A DNA stretch of 64,000 nt, taken from NCBI RefSeq assembly GCF_001975705.1, contig NZ_CP015090.1, forward strand, positions 124,001 to 188,000. Reading direction: 5' to 3'. The first letter of the stretch is position 1; each line of letters begins with the position of its first letter. This DNA comes from Salipiger abyssi. GTDB lineage: Bacteria; Pseudomonadota; Alphaproteobacteria; Rhodobacterales; Rhodobacteraceae. Positions 27,113 to 35,062 of the stretch are shown here, piece after piece. A program made the translations under genes and the position numbers. Below the pieces are notes generated by a model. That model was given only the letters and a program-made list of their open reading frames with translations. It searched no databases and was not told where the DNA came from.

Positions 27113-27306
27113 GCCTCGGGCTCCTGCGGCCGCCCGCTCACCGGCCCGCCGAGCGGTTCGGTCCCGAAGGGCAGCTTGCGGCGCAGGTGAAGGGCATCGG
27201 CGCGGAGCTGCGCCGCGAGCATCGCCATGCGCTCGGGCTCGGCGGCCTCCATGCGCAGGCCCAGACGGGCGAGCGCGGCGGCTTGGGTCTCGGGTGTCTC
27301 GGGCAT
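27109..27306 (-). CDS. Small AtzG/GatC-like protein (DUF4089-like)
   Basis: This is a 65-residue protein coupled by a 4-base overlap to the amidase behind it. The pattern LARLGLRM...PERMAMLAAQLRADA...LPFGTEPLGGPVSG matches the layout of AtzG/GatC-like partners: a short helix-turn-helix followed by an extended tail with a (L/F)PxxxEP element that wraps the amidase. The similarity is by layout, not strong identity. The ATG at 27306 has GAGG upstream; another at 27321 is possible. If correct it is the chaperone subunit of the second amidase. Confidence 0.6.
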   Translation of the reverse strand: MPETPETQAAALARLGLRMEAAEPERMAMLAAQLRADALHLRRKLPFGTEPLGGPVSGRPQEPEA

Positions 27307-27543
27307 TGCGGCTGACCTCATCTCTCTCACGCCGAGCATAGGCGCGGCGCGCCCCGCCGGACAGCGCGGCTTTGGTCACAGCAGCTGTTCCCGAAACATG
27401 CATCCGGCACCGGTTTTTCCCGGCACACGCAAAGGCGGTTGCCCTTGCGTCGCCGCCGGTCTAAGACGCGTGGTCCGGCCTGACGCAGTTTTTTGTTTAC
27501 ACACAAACGATTAGGCCGAAGCCCGGGAGAGAGGAGCCCCGAA
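27307..27543. promoter_or_regulatory. nadA upstream region with inverted repeat
   Basis: This is the divergent region between the AtzG-like gene and nadA. A symmetric element at 27492-27508 contains TTTGT-N6-ACAAA and the overlapping GTTT-ACACAC-AAAC. It is 36 bases before the nadA start. NAD synthesis operons in this class are often under repressors such as NrtR or NadQ, so an operator role is plausible, but I cannot match a specific consensus. Confidence 0.45.
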
Positions 27544-28596
27544 ATGCTCGATCAGACCGCCATCGCCGAGACGCTCGGCGCGCATTACGATCTCGCCCCG
27601 TCGCCGGAAGCGGCGGAGCGCCAGAGCGATATCTATGCCCGCATGAGCCGCGTGCTCTCGCCCGCCGACTGGGCGATCCACGCGCCCTATGTCGAGGCGA
27701 TCAACCGCCTGAAGGCAGAGCGCAATGCGGTGATCCTGGCGCATAACTACATGACGCCCGATATCTATCACGGCATCGCCGACGTGGTGGGCGACAGCCT
27801 TCAGCTCGCCATCGAGGCGACCAAGGTCGAGGCGGATGTGATCGTGCAATGCGGCGTGCATTTCATGGCCGAGACGTCGAAGATCCTGAACCCGTCGAAA
27901 ACCGTGCTGATCCCCGACATGGAGGCCGGCTGCTCGCTGGCCGAAAGCATCACGCCCGAGGGCATCGCCGAGATGCGCCGCCGCTATCCGGGCGCGCCGG
28001 TGGTCACCTATGTGAACACCTCCGCCGAGGTGAAGGCGGCGTCGGATATCTGCTGCACCTCGTCCAACGCGGCGCAGATCGTCGCCGGGCTCGACGCCGA
28101 GACGGTGATCATGACGCCGGACAAGTACCTGGCGCAGAACGTCGCCAGGCAGGTGCCGCAGAAAAACATTGTCTGGTATGACGGCTCCTGCATCGTGCAT
28201 GAGCGTTTCACCGCGCAGGAGCTGAAGGATTTCCGCGACTGGCAGCCCGACACCCGCATCATCGCGCATCCCGAATGCCCACCCGATGTGGTGGCGGAGG
28301 CGGATTTCTCCGGGTCGACCAGCGGCATCATCGACTATGTCACGCGCGAGCAGCCGGAAAAGGCGCTGCTGGTGACGGAATGCTCGATGGCCTCGAACAT
28401 CTCCGACGCGCTGCCGGGGATCGAGTTTGTCGGCCCCTGCAACATGTGCCCCTACATGAAAAAGATCACGCTGGAGAAGGTGCTCTGGTCGCTGCACAGC
28501 ATGGAGGGCGCGGTCGAGGTCGACGCGCAGGTCGCCGAGGGCGCGCGTCAGGCGGTGCAGCGGATGATCGACATGTCGCGGCGTCTGAGCGCCTGA
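27544..28596 (+). CDS. nadA: Quinolinate synthase
   Basis: This is a 350-residue [4Fe-4S] enzyme that condenses iminoaspartate with dihydroxyacetone phosphate to quinolinate, the second step of de novo NAD synthesis. Characteristic stretches are ILAHNYMTPDIYHGIADVVGDSLQLA near 63 (in parts), the cluster cysteines in QCGVHFMAET near 104, CCTSSNA near 178 and CNMCPYMKKITLE near 301. The ATG at 27544 has GAGAGGAG upstream; a longer in-frame start is not needed. It leads the nadA-nadB-nadC operon. Confidence 0.97.
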   Translation: MLDQTAIAETLGAHYDLAPSPEAAERQSDIYARMSRVLSPADWAIHAPYVEAINRLKAERNAVILAHNYMTPDIYHGIADVVGDSLQLAIEATKVEADVIVQCGVHFMAETSKILNPSKTVLIPDMEAGCSLAESITPEGIAEMRRRYPGAPVVTYVNTSAEVKAASDICCTSSNAAQIVAGLDAETVIMTPDKYLAQNVARQVPQKNIVWYDGSCIVHERFTAQELKDFRDWQPDTRIIAHPECPPDVVAEADFSGSTSGIIDYVTREQPEKALLVTECSMASNISDALPGIEFVGPCNMCPYMKKITLEKVLWSLHSMEGAVEVDAQVAEGARQAVQRMIDMSRRLSA

Positions 28597-28600
28597 GATC

Positions 28601-30163
28601 ATGCAACAGGTTTCTACCGGTCGGGTGGTCATTCTGGGCGCCGGTCTCGCGGCGCTCTATGCGGCGCTGGCGCTGGCGCCGCGCCCGGTGCTGCTGGTCT
28701 CGCCCGATCCGCTGGGCGAGGGGGCGAGCTCGGCCTGGGCGCAGGGCGGCGTCGCGGCGGCGATGGACGTGCCCGACAGCCCCGAAGCGCATGCCGCAGA
28801 CACGCTGCGCGCCGGCGCGGGCATCGTCGATCCAAAGGTCGCGCGCGCCGTCACGCAGGAGGCGCGCGACCATATCCTGACCCTCACCGACCTAGGCGCA
28901 CCCTTCGATCGCGATGCCAGCGGCGGCTATCTGCTGTCGCGCGAGGCGGCGCATGGGTTTGCCCGCGTCGTGCGCGTGCGCGGCGACCGTGCGGGGGCCG
29001 AGATCATGCGCGCGCTGGTGGCGCGGGTGCAGGCGACGCCCTCGGTGCAGGTGCTGGACGGGTATGTCGCCACCGGGCTGCGCTGCGACGCGGGGCGCCT
29101 GAGCGGGGTCGAGATCGCGCCGGCTTCGGGCGGCGCGTCGGTGCTGCTGGAAACCGCCGTCTGCCTGCTGGCGGCGGGCGGTTCCGGCGGGCTCTATGCG
29201 CTCACCACCAATCCCGCGCGGATCCGGGGGCAGGGCGCCGGGCTCGCGGCGCGCGCCGGCGCGGTGATGGCGGATATGGAATTCGTGCAGTTCCACCCGA
29301 CCGCCATGGATATCGGGCTCGACCCGGCGCCGCTCGCCACCGAGGCGCTGCGCGGCGAGGGGGCGGTGCTGCTCAACAAGCGGGGCGCGCGCTTCATGAC
29401 CGGGCAGCACCCGGATCTGGAACTCGCGCCGCGCGACGTGGTGGCGCGCGCCGTCTATGCCCAGAGCCAGGCCGGGCTGCGCCCGGTGCTCGACACACGC
29501 GCGGCGCTGGGATCCCGAATTCGGGAGGAATTCCCTTCCGTGACCGACGCCTGCATGGCCGCCGGTCTCGATCCGGTGGCCGAGCCGATCCCTGTGGCCG
29601 CCGCCGCGCATTACCACATGGGCGGCGTGGCGACCGATGCCGCCGGGCGCAGCTCGATCGCCGGGCTCTGGGCCTGCGGCGAGGTCGCCTCGACCGGGCT
29701 GCATGGCGCCAACCGTCTGGCCTCGAACGGGCTTCTGGAGGCGCTGGTCTATGCCCGCCGCTGCGCCGCCGATATTGCCGAGACGCTGGGCGACAGGCCC
29801 GGGGCGCCGCTGGTGAGCCTGCCCGAGACCGGCGCCGCCGAGCTGCCCGACCCAGCCCTTGTGGCCCGTCTGCGTCTGACGATGACCGCAGGCGCCGGGG
29901 TGATCCGCGATGCCGGCGGCCTGCAAAACTGCCTGCGCGAGATCGCTGCCGTCGAGGCGGCGCAGCCCGGCTGCGCGGTGCTGCGCAATATGACCGCCAC
30001 CGCGACGCTGATCGCCGCCGCCGCCTTGCTGCGCGAGGAAAGCCGGGGCGCGCATTTCCGCTCGGACCGGCCGCAGAGCGCCGGCGAGACCGGCACGCGC
30101 AGCCGCATGACGCTCGATGAGGCGCTCGCCCTCCGCGCCCGTTTTCAGAAGGAACCCGCCTGA
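28601..30163 (+). CDS. nadB: L-aspartate oxidase
   Basis: This is a 520-residue FAD enzyme of the succinate dehydrogenase/fumarate reductase flavoprotein family that oxidises L-aspartate to iminoaspartate for NadA. The FAD motif VILGAGLAALYAAL starts near residue 9, SSAWAQGGVAAA is near 43-54, EFVQFHPTAM near 227 and HYHMGGVATDAAGRSSIAGLWACGEVASTGLHGANRLASN (in parts) near 338-377. It lies 4 bases after nadA and overlaps nadC by one base. Confidence 0.97.
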   Translation: MQQVSTGRVVILGAGLAALYAALALAPRPVLLVSPDPLGEGASSAWAQGGVAAAMDVPDSPEAHAADTLRAGAGIVDPKVARAVTQEARDHILTLTDLGAPFDRDASGGYLLSREAAHGFARVVRVRGDRAGAEIMRALVARVQATPSVQVLDGYVATGLRCDAGRLSGVEIAPASGGASVLLETAVCLLAAGGSGGLYALTTNPARIRGQGAGLAARAGAVMADMEFVQFHPTAMDIGLDPAPLATEALRGEGAVLLNKRGARFMTGQHPDLELAPRDVVARAVYAQSQAGLRPVLDTRAALGSRIREEFPSVTDACMAAGLDPVAEPIPVAAAAHYHMGGVATDAAGRSSIAGLWACGEVASTGLHGANRLASNGLLEALVYARRCAADIAETLGDRPGAPLVSLPETGAAELPDPALVARLRLTMTAGAGVIRDAGGLQNCLREIAAVEAAQPGCAVLRNMTATATLIAAAALLREESRGAHFRSDRPQSAGETGTRSRMTLDEALALRARFQKEPA

Positions 30164-31011
30164 TGTCCCTCCCTCCGTTGCCCGACATGATCCTAGACCC
30201 GCTGGTCCGCGCCGCGCTGATGGAGGATCTGGGCACCTATGGCGATCTCACCACCCGCACCGTCATCCCCGAGGGCACCCGCTACAGCGCGCGCATCCGG
30301 GCGCGTGAGGCGGGGATTGTCTCGGGCATGCAGGTCGCGCGCATCGCCTTTCACATGGTCGATCCGGCGCTGAAGCTGCGCGTGCTGAAACCCGATGGCG
30401 CGCCCATCGCGCCCGGCGACGTGCTGATGGAGATCGAAGGCGATGCCGCCTCCATCCTCTCCGCCGAGCGCGTGGCGCTGAACTTTGCCGGGCGGCTCTC
30501 GGGCATCGCCACGATGACCGCCGCCTATGTTGCCGAGACCGGGGGCACGCAGGCGCGCATCACCTGTACCCGCAAGACGACCCCCGGCCTGCGCATCGTC
30601 GAGAAACAGGCGGTGCTGCATGGCGGCGGGTTCAACCACCGCTTTTCGCTCTCCGATGCGATCCTGGTGAAGGACAACCACATTGCGGCGGCAGGCGGGG
30701 TGCGCCCGGTCTTGCAGGCGATCAAGGCGCGGGCCTCGCACATGATCCGGGTCGAGATCGAGGTCGACACGCTGGACCAGCTCGAAGAGGTGCTGGACGA
30801 GGGCGGCGCCGAGGCGGTGCTGCTCGACAATATGGACACGGGCGAGATCGGCGAGGCGGTGCGGCTGACCGCCGGGCGGCTCTGTCTGGAGGCCTCGGGC
30901 AATATGCGACTGGAGCGCATCGCCGAGGTTGCCGCGACCGGGGTGGATTACATCTCTGCCGGCGCGCTGACCCATTCCGCCAAGACGCTGGATCTCGGGC
31001 TCGATTTCTGA
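30163..31011 (+). CDS. nadC: Nicotinate-nucleotide pyrophosphorylase (carboxylating)
   Basis: This is a 282-residue quinolinate phosphoribosyltransferase, third enzyme of the pathway, giving nicotinate mononucleotide and CO2. Signature elements are ALMEDLGTYGDLTTR near 22-36, the TRKTTPGLR substrate loop near 137-145, VLHGGGFNHRFSLSDAILVKDNHI (in parts) near 152-175 and LLDNMDTGEI near 221. The start codon overlaps the nadB stop region, completing the operon. Confidence 0.97.
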   Translation: MSLPPLPDMILDPLVRAALMEDLGTYGDLTTRTVIPEGTRYSARIRAREAGIVSGMQVARIAFHMVDPALKLRVLKPDGAPIAPGDVLMEIEGDAASILSAERVALNFAGRLSGIATMTAAYVAETGGTQARITCTRKTTPGLRIVEKQAVLHGGGFNHRFSLSDAILVKDNHIAAAGGVRPVLQAIKARASHMIRVEIEVDTLDQLEEVLDEGGAEAVLLDNMDTGEIGEAVRLTAGRLCLEASGNMRLERIAEVAATGVDYISAGALTHSAKTLDLGLDF

Positions 31012-31030
31012 GCCGGGCGGGGCGGTGTGC

Positions 31031-31059
31031 TTGACAGAGAGGGCGCGAGAACCTATCTA
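31031..31059 (+). promoter_or_regulatory. Sigma-70-type promoter of the toxin-antitoxin pair
   Basis: A consensus -35 TTGACA at 31031-31036 and -10-like TATCTA at 31054-31059 are separated by exactly 17 bases. It sits 26 bases before the antitoxin ATG and overlaps the palindrome described next. Confidence 0.7.
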
Positions 31060-31068
31060 GCCAGATAG
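31053..31068. promoter_or_regulatory. Palindromic operator, probable antitoxin autoregulation site
   Basis: CTATCT-AGCC-AGATAG is a perfect 6-bp inverted repeat with a 4-base centre, lying over the -10 box. Phd/YefM-type antitoxins normally repress their own operon through such sites, so autoregulation is the likely function. Confidence 0.65.
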
Positions 31069-31085
31069 CTAGACAGGAGATTGCC

Positions 31086-31328
31086 ATGCTGACCTTGCAG
31101 GACGCCAAGAACCGTTTCAGCGCGGTGGTCGAGGCGGCGCTGGCCGGGCGCCCGCAGGAGGTGTCGCGGCGCGGCAAGCCCGCTGTCGTGGTGGTCTCTG
31201 CCGAGGAGTACCACAGGCTGACCGAGGCGGCGCGGGCCAATCGCGGCAGCTTTGCCGAGCATCTCCTGGCCTTTCCCGGCGACGACATCCCGCGCGCCGG
31301 GGCCGCGCCGAGGGACGTGGCCTTTTGA
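31086..31328 (+). CDS. Type II antitoxin, Phd/YefM family
   Basis: This 80-residue protein has the Phd/YefM N-terminal DNA-binding fold (LQDAKNRFSAVVEAA at 4-18, RRGKPAVVVVSAEEYHRL at 28-45) and an acidic/hydrophobic tail that would thread into the toxin. AGGAGA lies 6-11 bases before the ATG. It overlaps the PIN toxin gene by 4 bases, guaranteeing coupled synthesis. Confidence 0.92.
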   Translation: MLTLQDAKNRFSAVVEAALAGRPQEVSRRGKPAVVVVSAEEYHRLTEAARANRGSFAEHLLAFPGDDIPRAGAAPRDVAF

Positions 31329-31732
31329 CCCTGATCCTCGACACCAATGTGATCTCGGCGGCACGGCGGGCCGAGCGCGCGCCCAAGGTGGCGGCCTGGC
31401 TTGCGGGGCAGGCCGAGACCGATCTGTTTCTCAGCGTCATCACGCTGGGCGAGATCGAGCGCGGCATCCGGCTGCAAGAGCCCAAGAACCCGGATTTCGC
31501 CCGCGACCTGCGCGCCTGGATCGAGCGCACGGTCACGGTCTTTGCCGACCGGCTGCTCGATTTCACCGCCTCGGATGCGGTGATCTGGGGCGACCTCTCC
31601 GCCCGGCTCGGCCATTCCGGCGCCGATCTGATGATCGCGGCGCAGGCTTTGGCGCGCGACGCGACCGTCGTCACCGGCAATGTCTCGGATTTCGCCCCCA
31701 CCGGCGCGCGCATTCTCGATCCGTTTTCCTGA
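31325..31732 (+). CDS. vapC: Type II toxin, PIN-domain ribonuclease (VapC/FitB-like)
   Basis: This 135-residue PIN-domain protein has the expected acidic residues: Asp6 in LILDTNVIS, Glu near 42 in LGEIERG, Asp near 99 in GADLMIAAQA and a fourth acidic region near Asp117 in NVSDF. It most likely cleaves RNA when released from the antitoxin. The start is TTG, overlapping the antitoxin stop as TTGA, a weak start that would keep toxin below antitoxin. The pair sits between nadC and the methylotrophy genes. Confidence 0.9.
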   Translation: MTLILDTNVISAARRAERAPKVAAWLAGQAETDLFLSVITLGEIERGIRLQEPKNPDFARDLRAWIERTVTVFADRLLDFTASDAVIWGDLSARLGHSGADLMIAAQALARDATVVTGNVSDFAPTGARILDPFS

Positions 31733-31756
31733 CAGGTTTACCGCAAGGCGCGGCGC

Positions 31757-32377
31757 TCAGCCGCCGTCCTTGCGCCCGGCCGCGTGCAGCATCTGCGAGA
31801 TCTCGTAGAGCCGCTTTTCCAGCAGCGTCGGGGTTTCGCAAAGATAGGTGATCGTCTTCTGCCGGTCGGTAAAGATGCGCTGATCCCAGTCGAGCTGCTC
31901 CTCCAGCGCGTCCACCTTGTCGTAATCCGGCGCGTCCTGCGCCATCTGCGTGTCCATCTCGGCGCGCGCCGCGTCGATCTTTTCCGACAGCGCGATCTGG
32001 CTCAGCGAGAAGTCTCCGATCCCCGAGATGATCCGGGTGCGCCGCGAGGACAGCCTGTCGAAGACCCGCGAGAACACCTCGCCCATCAGCGGCGTGCCGC
32101 CGCCATGCGCCTCGGCGAAATCGGCCACCGCCGCGCGCGCCGATTCGAGATCCACCCGGCGCAGCGCCAAGGTCTCGGCCAGCTCGTCCACGGCGGCATC
32201 GGTTTCCGGCGTCAGTTTCAGCTTGGCCAGCGGTTCGGGCCACATCAGACCGACCGACAGACGCTCTACCTTGCGCTGGATGCAGGGCCATGTCGGGTCG
32301 GAAAAATCGGCGGCCGCGAGCGGCGTTGCACAGGCGATAAGCAGCGCCCCGAAAGCCACGGTTTTGACGTCCCACAT
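31757..32377 (-). CDS. Secreted hypothetical protein next to formaldehyde oxidation genes
   Basis: This is a 206-residue protein of unknown function. A Sec signal peptide ends near residue 23 (LAAADF). The mature part is mostly helical and charged, with a single Cys pair candidate (WPCIQRK near 31 and YLCETPT near 180). A predicted long helix or coiled coil runs at about 120-175. GGAGGAAAGC precedes the ATG at 32377. It diverges from the class III alcohol dehydrogenase gene and probably shares its control region. Similar genes accompany XoxF clusters in related bacteria as I recall, but no activity can be inferred. Confidence 0.75.
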   Translation of the reverse strand: MWDVKTVAFGALLIACATPLAAADFSDPTWPCIQRKVERLSVGLMWPEPLAKLKLTPETDAAVDELAETLALRRVDLESARAAVADFAEAHGGGTPLMGEVFSRVFDRLSSRRTRIISGIGDFSLSQIALSEKIDAARAEMDTQMAQDAPDYDKVDALEEQLDWDQRIFTDRQKTITYLCETPTLLEKRLYEISQMLHAAGRKDGG

Positions 32378-32543
32378 CGTGCTTTCCTCCCTCCGCGAAC
32401 TGTGGGACAGGGTGCGCGCCAAGTCCATACCGGGGAATACCCACCATTGGCTGTATTGTTCGGTATGCGACCGCGCACCCATACTCTGGGCAACCGCCGC
32501 AGAGCGTCGAAGTCGTAAACGGACTACTCAGGAAGGAATCTGC
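32378..32543. promoter_or_regulatory. Divergent control region of the formaldehyde-oxidation genes
   Basis: This 166-base region holds both start regions. A long-range inverted pair CATACCG (32426-32432) and CGGTATG (32461-32467) brackets TTGGCTGTATTG. ACCGA/TCGGT-type half-sites recur upstream of other units in this island. Together these suggest sites for a shared regulator, but no promoter boxes are clear. Confidence 0.4.
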
Positions 32544-33671
32544 ATGAGAACCCGTGCAGCCGTGGCCCTCGAGGCCGGCAAACCTCTGGAAATCATGGAA
32601 GTGAACCTCGAAGGCCCGAAGGCGGGCGAGGTTCTGATCGAAGTCAAGGCCACCGGGCTTTGCCACACAGACGAATTCACCCGTTCGGGCGCCGACCCGG
32701 AGGGGCTGTTCCCGTCGATTCTGGGCCATGAGGGCGCCGGCGTCGTCCTGGAAGTGGGCGAGGGTGTCACCACGCTGAAGCCGGGCGATCACGTCATTCC
32801 GCTCTATACCCCGGAATGCCGCGAATGCCCGTCCTGCCTGTCGGGTAAGACCAACCTCTGCACCGCGATCCGCAACACCCAAGGTCAAGGCCTGATGCCC
32901 GACGGCACCACGCGCTTCTCGATGCTGGATGGCACGCCGATCTATCACTACATGGGCTGCTCGACCTTCGCCAACCACACGGTGATGCCCGAGATTGCGC
33001 TGGCGAAAGTCCGTGATGACGCGCCCTTCGACAAGATCTGCTATATCGGCTGCGGCGTCACCACCGGCATCGGCGCGGTGATCAACACCGCCGGCGTCGA
33101 GATCGGTTCGACCGCCGCGGTCTTCGGCCTTGGCGGCATCGGCCTCAACGTGATCCAGGGCCTGCGCATGGCGGGGGCCGACATGATCATCGGCGTCGAT
33201 CTGAACGACGACAAGGCCGAGATGGCCAAGAAGTTCGGCATGACCCATTTCGTGAACCCCTCGAAGGTCGAGAACACCGTGCAGGAGATCGTCAACCTGA
33301 CGAAGCGCGGCGCCGACCAGATCGGCGGGGTGGATTACAGCTTCGACGCCACCGGCAACGTCAAGGTGATGCGCGACGCGCTGGAATGCTCGCATCGCGG
33401 CTGGGGTGTGTCTGTCATCATCGGCGTGGCACCTGCCGGGGCCGAGATCTCCACCCGTCCGTTCCAGCTTGTCACCGGCCGGGTCTGGAAGGGCACCGCC
33501 TTCGGCGGCGCCAAGGGCCGTACCGACGTGCCGAAATTCGTCGAGTGGTACATGGACGGCAAGATCGAGATCGACTCGATGATCACCCACAAGCTCAAGC
33601 TTGAAGAGATCAATCACGGGTTCGACCTGATGCATGAAGGCAAGTCGATCCGCGCGGTGGTGGAATTCTGA
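32544..33671 (+). CDS. frmA: S-(hydroxymethyl)glutathione dehydrogenase / class III alcohol dehydrogenase
   Basis: This is a 375-residue zinc- and NAD-dependent dehydrogenase oxidising S-hydroxymethylglutathione to S-formylglutathione. The catalytic zinc site is in [12 protein letters not shown] (near 45) and GHEGAGVV (near 67). The structural zinc cysteines are in [15 protein letters not shown] (near 93-107). The NAD fold [12 protein letters not shown] is near 195-206. The class III feature [11 protein letters not shown] near 316 is present. GGAAGG precedes the ATG. It is the second step of glutathione-dependent formaldehyde detoxification, receiving product from Gfa. Confidence 0.97.
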   Translation: MRTRAAVALEAGKPLEIMEVNLEGPKAGEVLIEVKATGLCHTDEFTRSGADPEGLFPSILGHEGAGVVLEVGEGVTTLKPGDHVIPLYTPECRECPSCLSGKTNLCTAIRNTQGQGLMPDGTTRFSMLDGTPIYHYMGCSTFANHTVMPEIALAKVRDDAPFDKICYIGCGVTTGIGAVINTAGVEIGSTAAVFGLGGIGLNVIQGLRMAGADMIIGVDLNDDKAEMAKKFGMTHFVNPSKVENTVQEIVNLTKRGADQIGGVDYSFDATGNVKVMRDALECSHRGWGVSVIIGVAPAGAEISTRPFQLVTGRVWKGTAFGGAKGRTDVPKFVEWYMDGKIEIDSMITHKLKLEEINHGFDLMHEGKSIRAVVEF

Positions 33672-33674
33672 GCC

Positions 33675-34499
33675 ATGGAAACCGTCTCGGAAAACCGGAG
33701 CTTTGGCGGGGTCCAATCCGTCTACAAGCACGCTTCGAGCACCTGCGGCTGCGACATGACCTTTGCGGTCTATATGCCGCCGCAGGCCGCGAACCGCCCG
33801 GTGCCGCTCTTGTGGTATCTCTCGGGGCTGACCTGCACGCATGAAAACGCCATGACCAAGGGCGGGTTTCAGGAACACGCGGCGAAGCACGGCATCGCCG
33901 TCGTGTTTCCCGACACCTCGCCGCGCGGCGAGGGCGTGGCCAATGACGAGGCCTACGATCTGGGGCAGGGGGCGGGGTTCTACGTGAACGCCACCCGCGA
34001 CCCGTGGAAGCCGCATTTCCAGATGTACGATTACATCACCAAGGAATTGCGGGATCTGATCGTCTCGGAACTGAACGTGCAGGACCGTCACGGCATCACC
34101 GGCCATTCCATGGGCGGGCACGGGGCGCTGACCCTCGCGATGCGCAACCCGGAGATGTATGACAGCCTGTCGGCCTTTGCGCCGATCGCGCATCCGACCC
34201 GGTCGGACTGGGGGCGCAAGCAGCTCTCGGCCTATCTCGGCGACGATGAGGGCTGCTGGGCCGCCCACGATTCCACGCTGCTGCTGGAGGAGCACGGCTG
34301 GAAGGGCGACATCCTTGTGGATCAGGGGGCGAGCGACCAGTTCCTCGACCTGCTGAAGCCCGAGGCGCTGGCCGCGGCCATCGCCAAGCGGCGCCAGCCG
34401 GCGACGTTCCGGATGCAGGAGGGGTACGATCATTCGTATTTCTTCGTGAACAGTTTCGCGGGCGACCATGTCGCCTGGCATGCGGAAAGGCTGACCTGA
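33675..34499 (+). CDS. fghA: S-formylglutathione hydrolase
   Basis: This is a 274-residue serine esterase of the D-esterase family that hydrolyses S-formylglutathione to formate and glutathione. The nucleophile is Ser145 in GHSMGGHGA; the acid is the Asp in VDQGASDQFL near 222 and the base His is in YDHSYFF near 255. It starts 3 bases after the dehydrogenase stop, so the two are co-translated and complete formaldehyde-to-formate oxidation. Confidence 0.97.
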   Translation: METVSENRSFGGVQSVYKHASSTCGCDMTFAVYMPPQAANRPVPLLWYLSGLTCTHENAMTKGGFQEHAAKHGIAVVFPDTSPRGEGVANDEAYDLGQGAGFYVNATRDPWKPHFQMYDYITKELRDLIVSELNVQDRHGITGHSMGGHGALTLAMRNPEMYDSLSAFAPIAHPTRSDWGRKQLSAYLGDDEGCWAAHDSTLLLEEHGWKGDILVDQGASDQFLDLLKPEALAAAIAKRRQPATFRMQEGYDHSYFFVNSFAGDHVAWHAERLT

Positions 34500-34530
34500 C
34501 TTCAGAGCTGACCTTAGGGAGGAGGACCTT

Positions 34531-34944
34531 ATGCTCGAAAAACTGCTCGCAACCGCGTGCATGACGATCCTGTCGGCCGGGATGGCCCTGGCCGACAGCC
34601 ATGGCGACCTGGCCGGCGACCCCGAGAAAGGCGAGAGGGTCTTTCGCAAGTGCAAGGCCTGCCATGCGGTGGGCGAGGGGGCCAAGGCCAAGACCGGCCC
34701 GGTTCTGAACGGGGTCGTAGGGCGCGAGATCGCCGCCCAGCCCGATTTCGACTATTCCGACGCGCTCAAGGAGCTGGCCGCCAAGGACGGCACCTGGACG
34801 CCGGAAGAACTGGCCGCTTTCCTGGAGAAACCGCGAGGCTTTGCCAAGGGCACCAAGATGTCCTTTGCCGGTCTGCGCAAGGAGGAAGAGCGCGCCGACG
34901 TGATCGCATATCTTGCAACGTTCAGCATGGAGGGAGGCTCTTAA
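34531..34944 (+). CDS. Periplasmic class I c-type cytochrome
   Basis: This 137-residue cytochrome has a signal peptide ending near residue 22 and a haem motif CKACH at 41-45. The axial Met is probably in GTKMSFAGL near 109. The fold resembles cytochrome c2/c550. Its position directly before xoxF suggests it is the electron carrier between methanol dehydrogenase and the terminal oxidase. GGGAGGAGG precedes the ATG. The second, larger cytochrome after xoxF is a different type, so the cluster may encode a two-step electron relay. Confidence 0.92.
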   Translation: MLEKLLATACMTILSAGMALADSHGDLAGDPEKGERVFRKCKACHAVGEGAKAKTGPVLNGVVGREIAAQPDFDYSDALKELAAKDGTWTPEELAAFLEKPRGFAKGTKMSFAGLRKEEERADVIAYLATFSMEGGS

Positions 34945-35028
34945 CCGACACCAGAACATCCGGGATCCGGCGGGAGGAGAAGAGGCGCCGGCTCCACAGG
35001 ACAAACGCGGCCGCCTGACGCGCGCCGC

Positions 35029-35043
35029 CGGCGGGAACCGCCG
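35029..35043 (+). other. Hairpin just upstream of the xoxF ribosome site
   Basis: CGGCGG-GAA-CCGCCG forms a 6-bp GC stem that ends 9 bases before the GGGAGAAGG ribosome site. In the transcript it may stabilise the 5' end of the xoxF message or mark processing of the polycistron. Confidence 0.35.
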
Positions 35044-35062
35044 AAACCCAAGGGAGAAGGAA

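Noticed and set aside
32544..33671. General ethanol dehydrogenase
   Set aside because: The class III-specific sequence features and the directly adjacent S-formylglutathione hydrolase point to S-(hydroxymethyl)glutathione as the substrate.
31671..34691. A 1006-codon open frame on the minus strand
   Set aside because: It lies antisense to frmA and fghA and partly in another frame over the hypothetical gene. Composition is typical of a shadow, and the overlapped enzymes are unmistakable.
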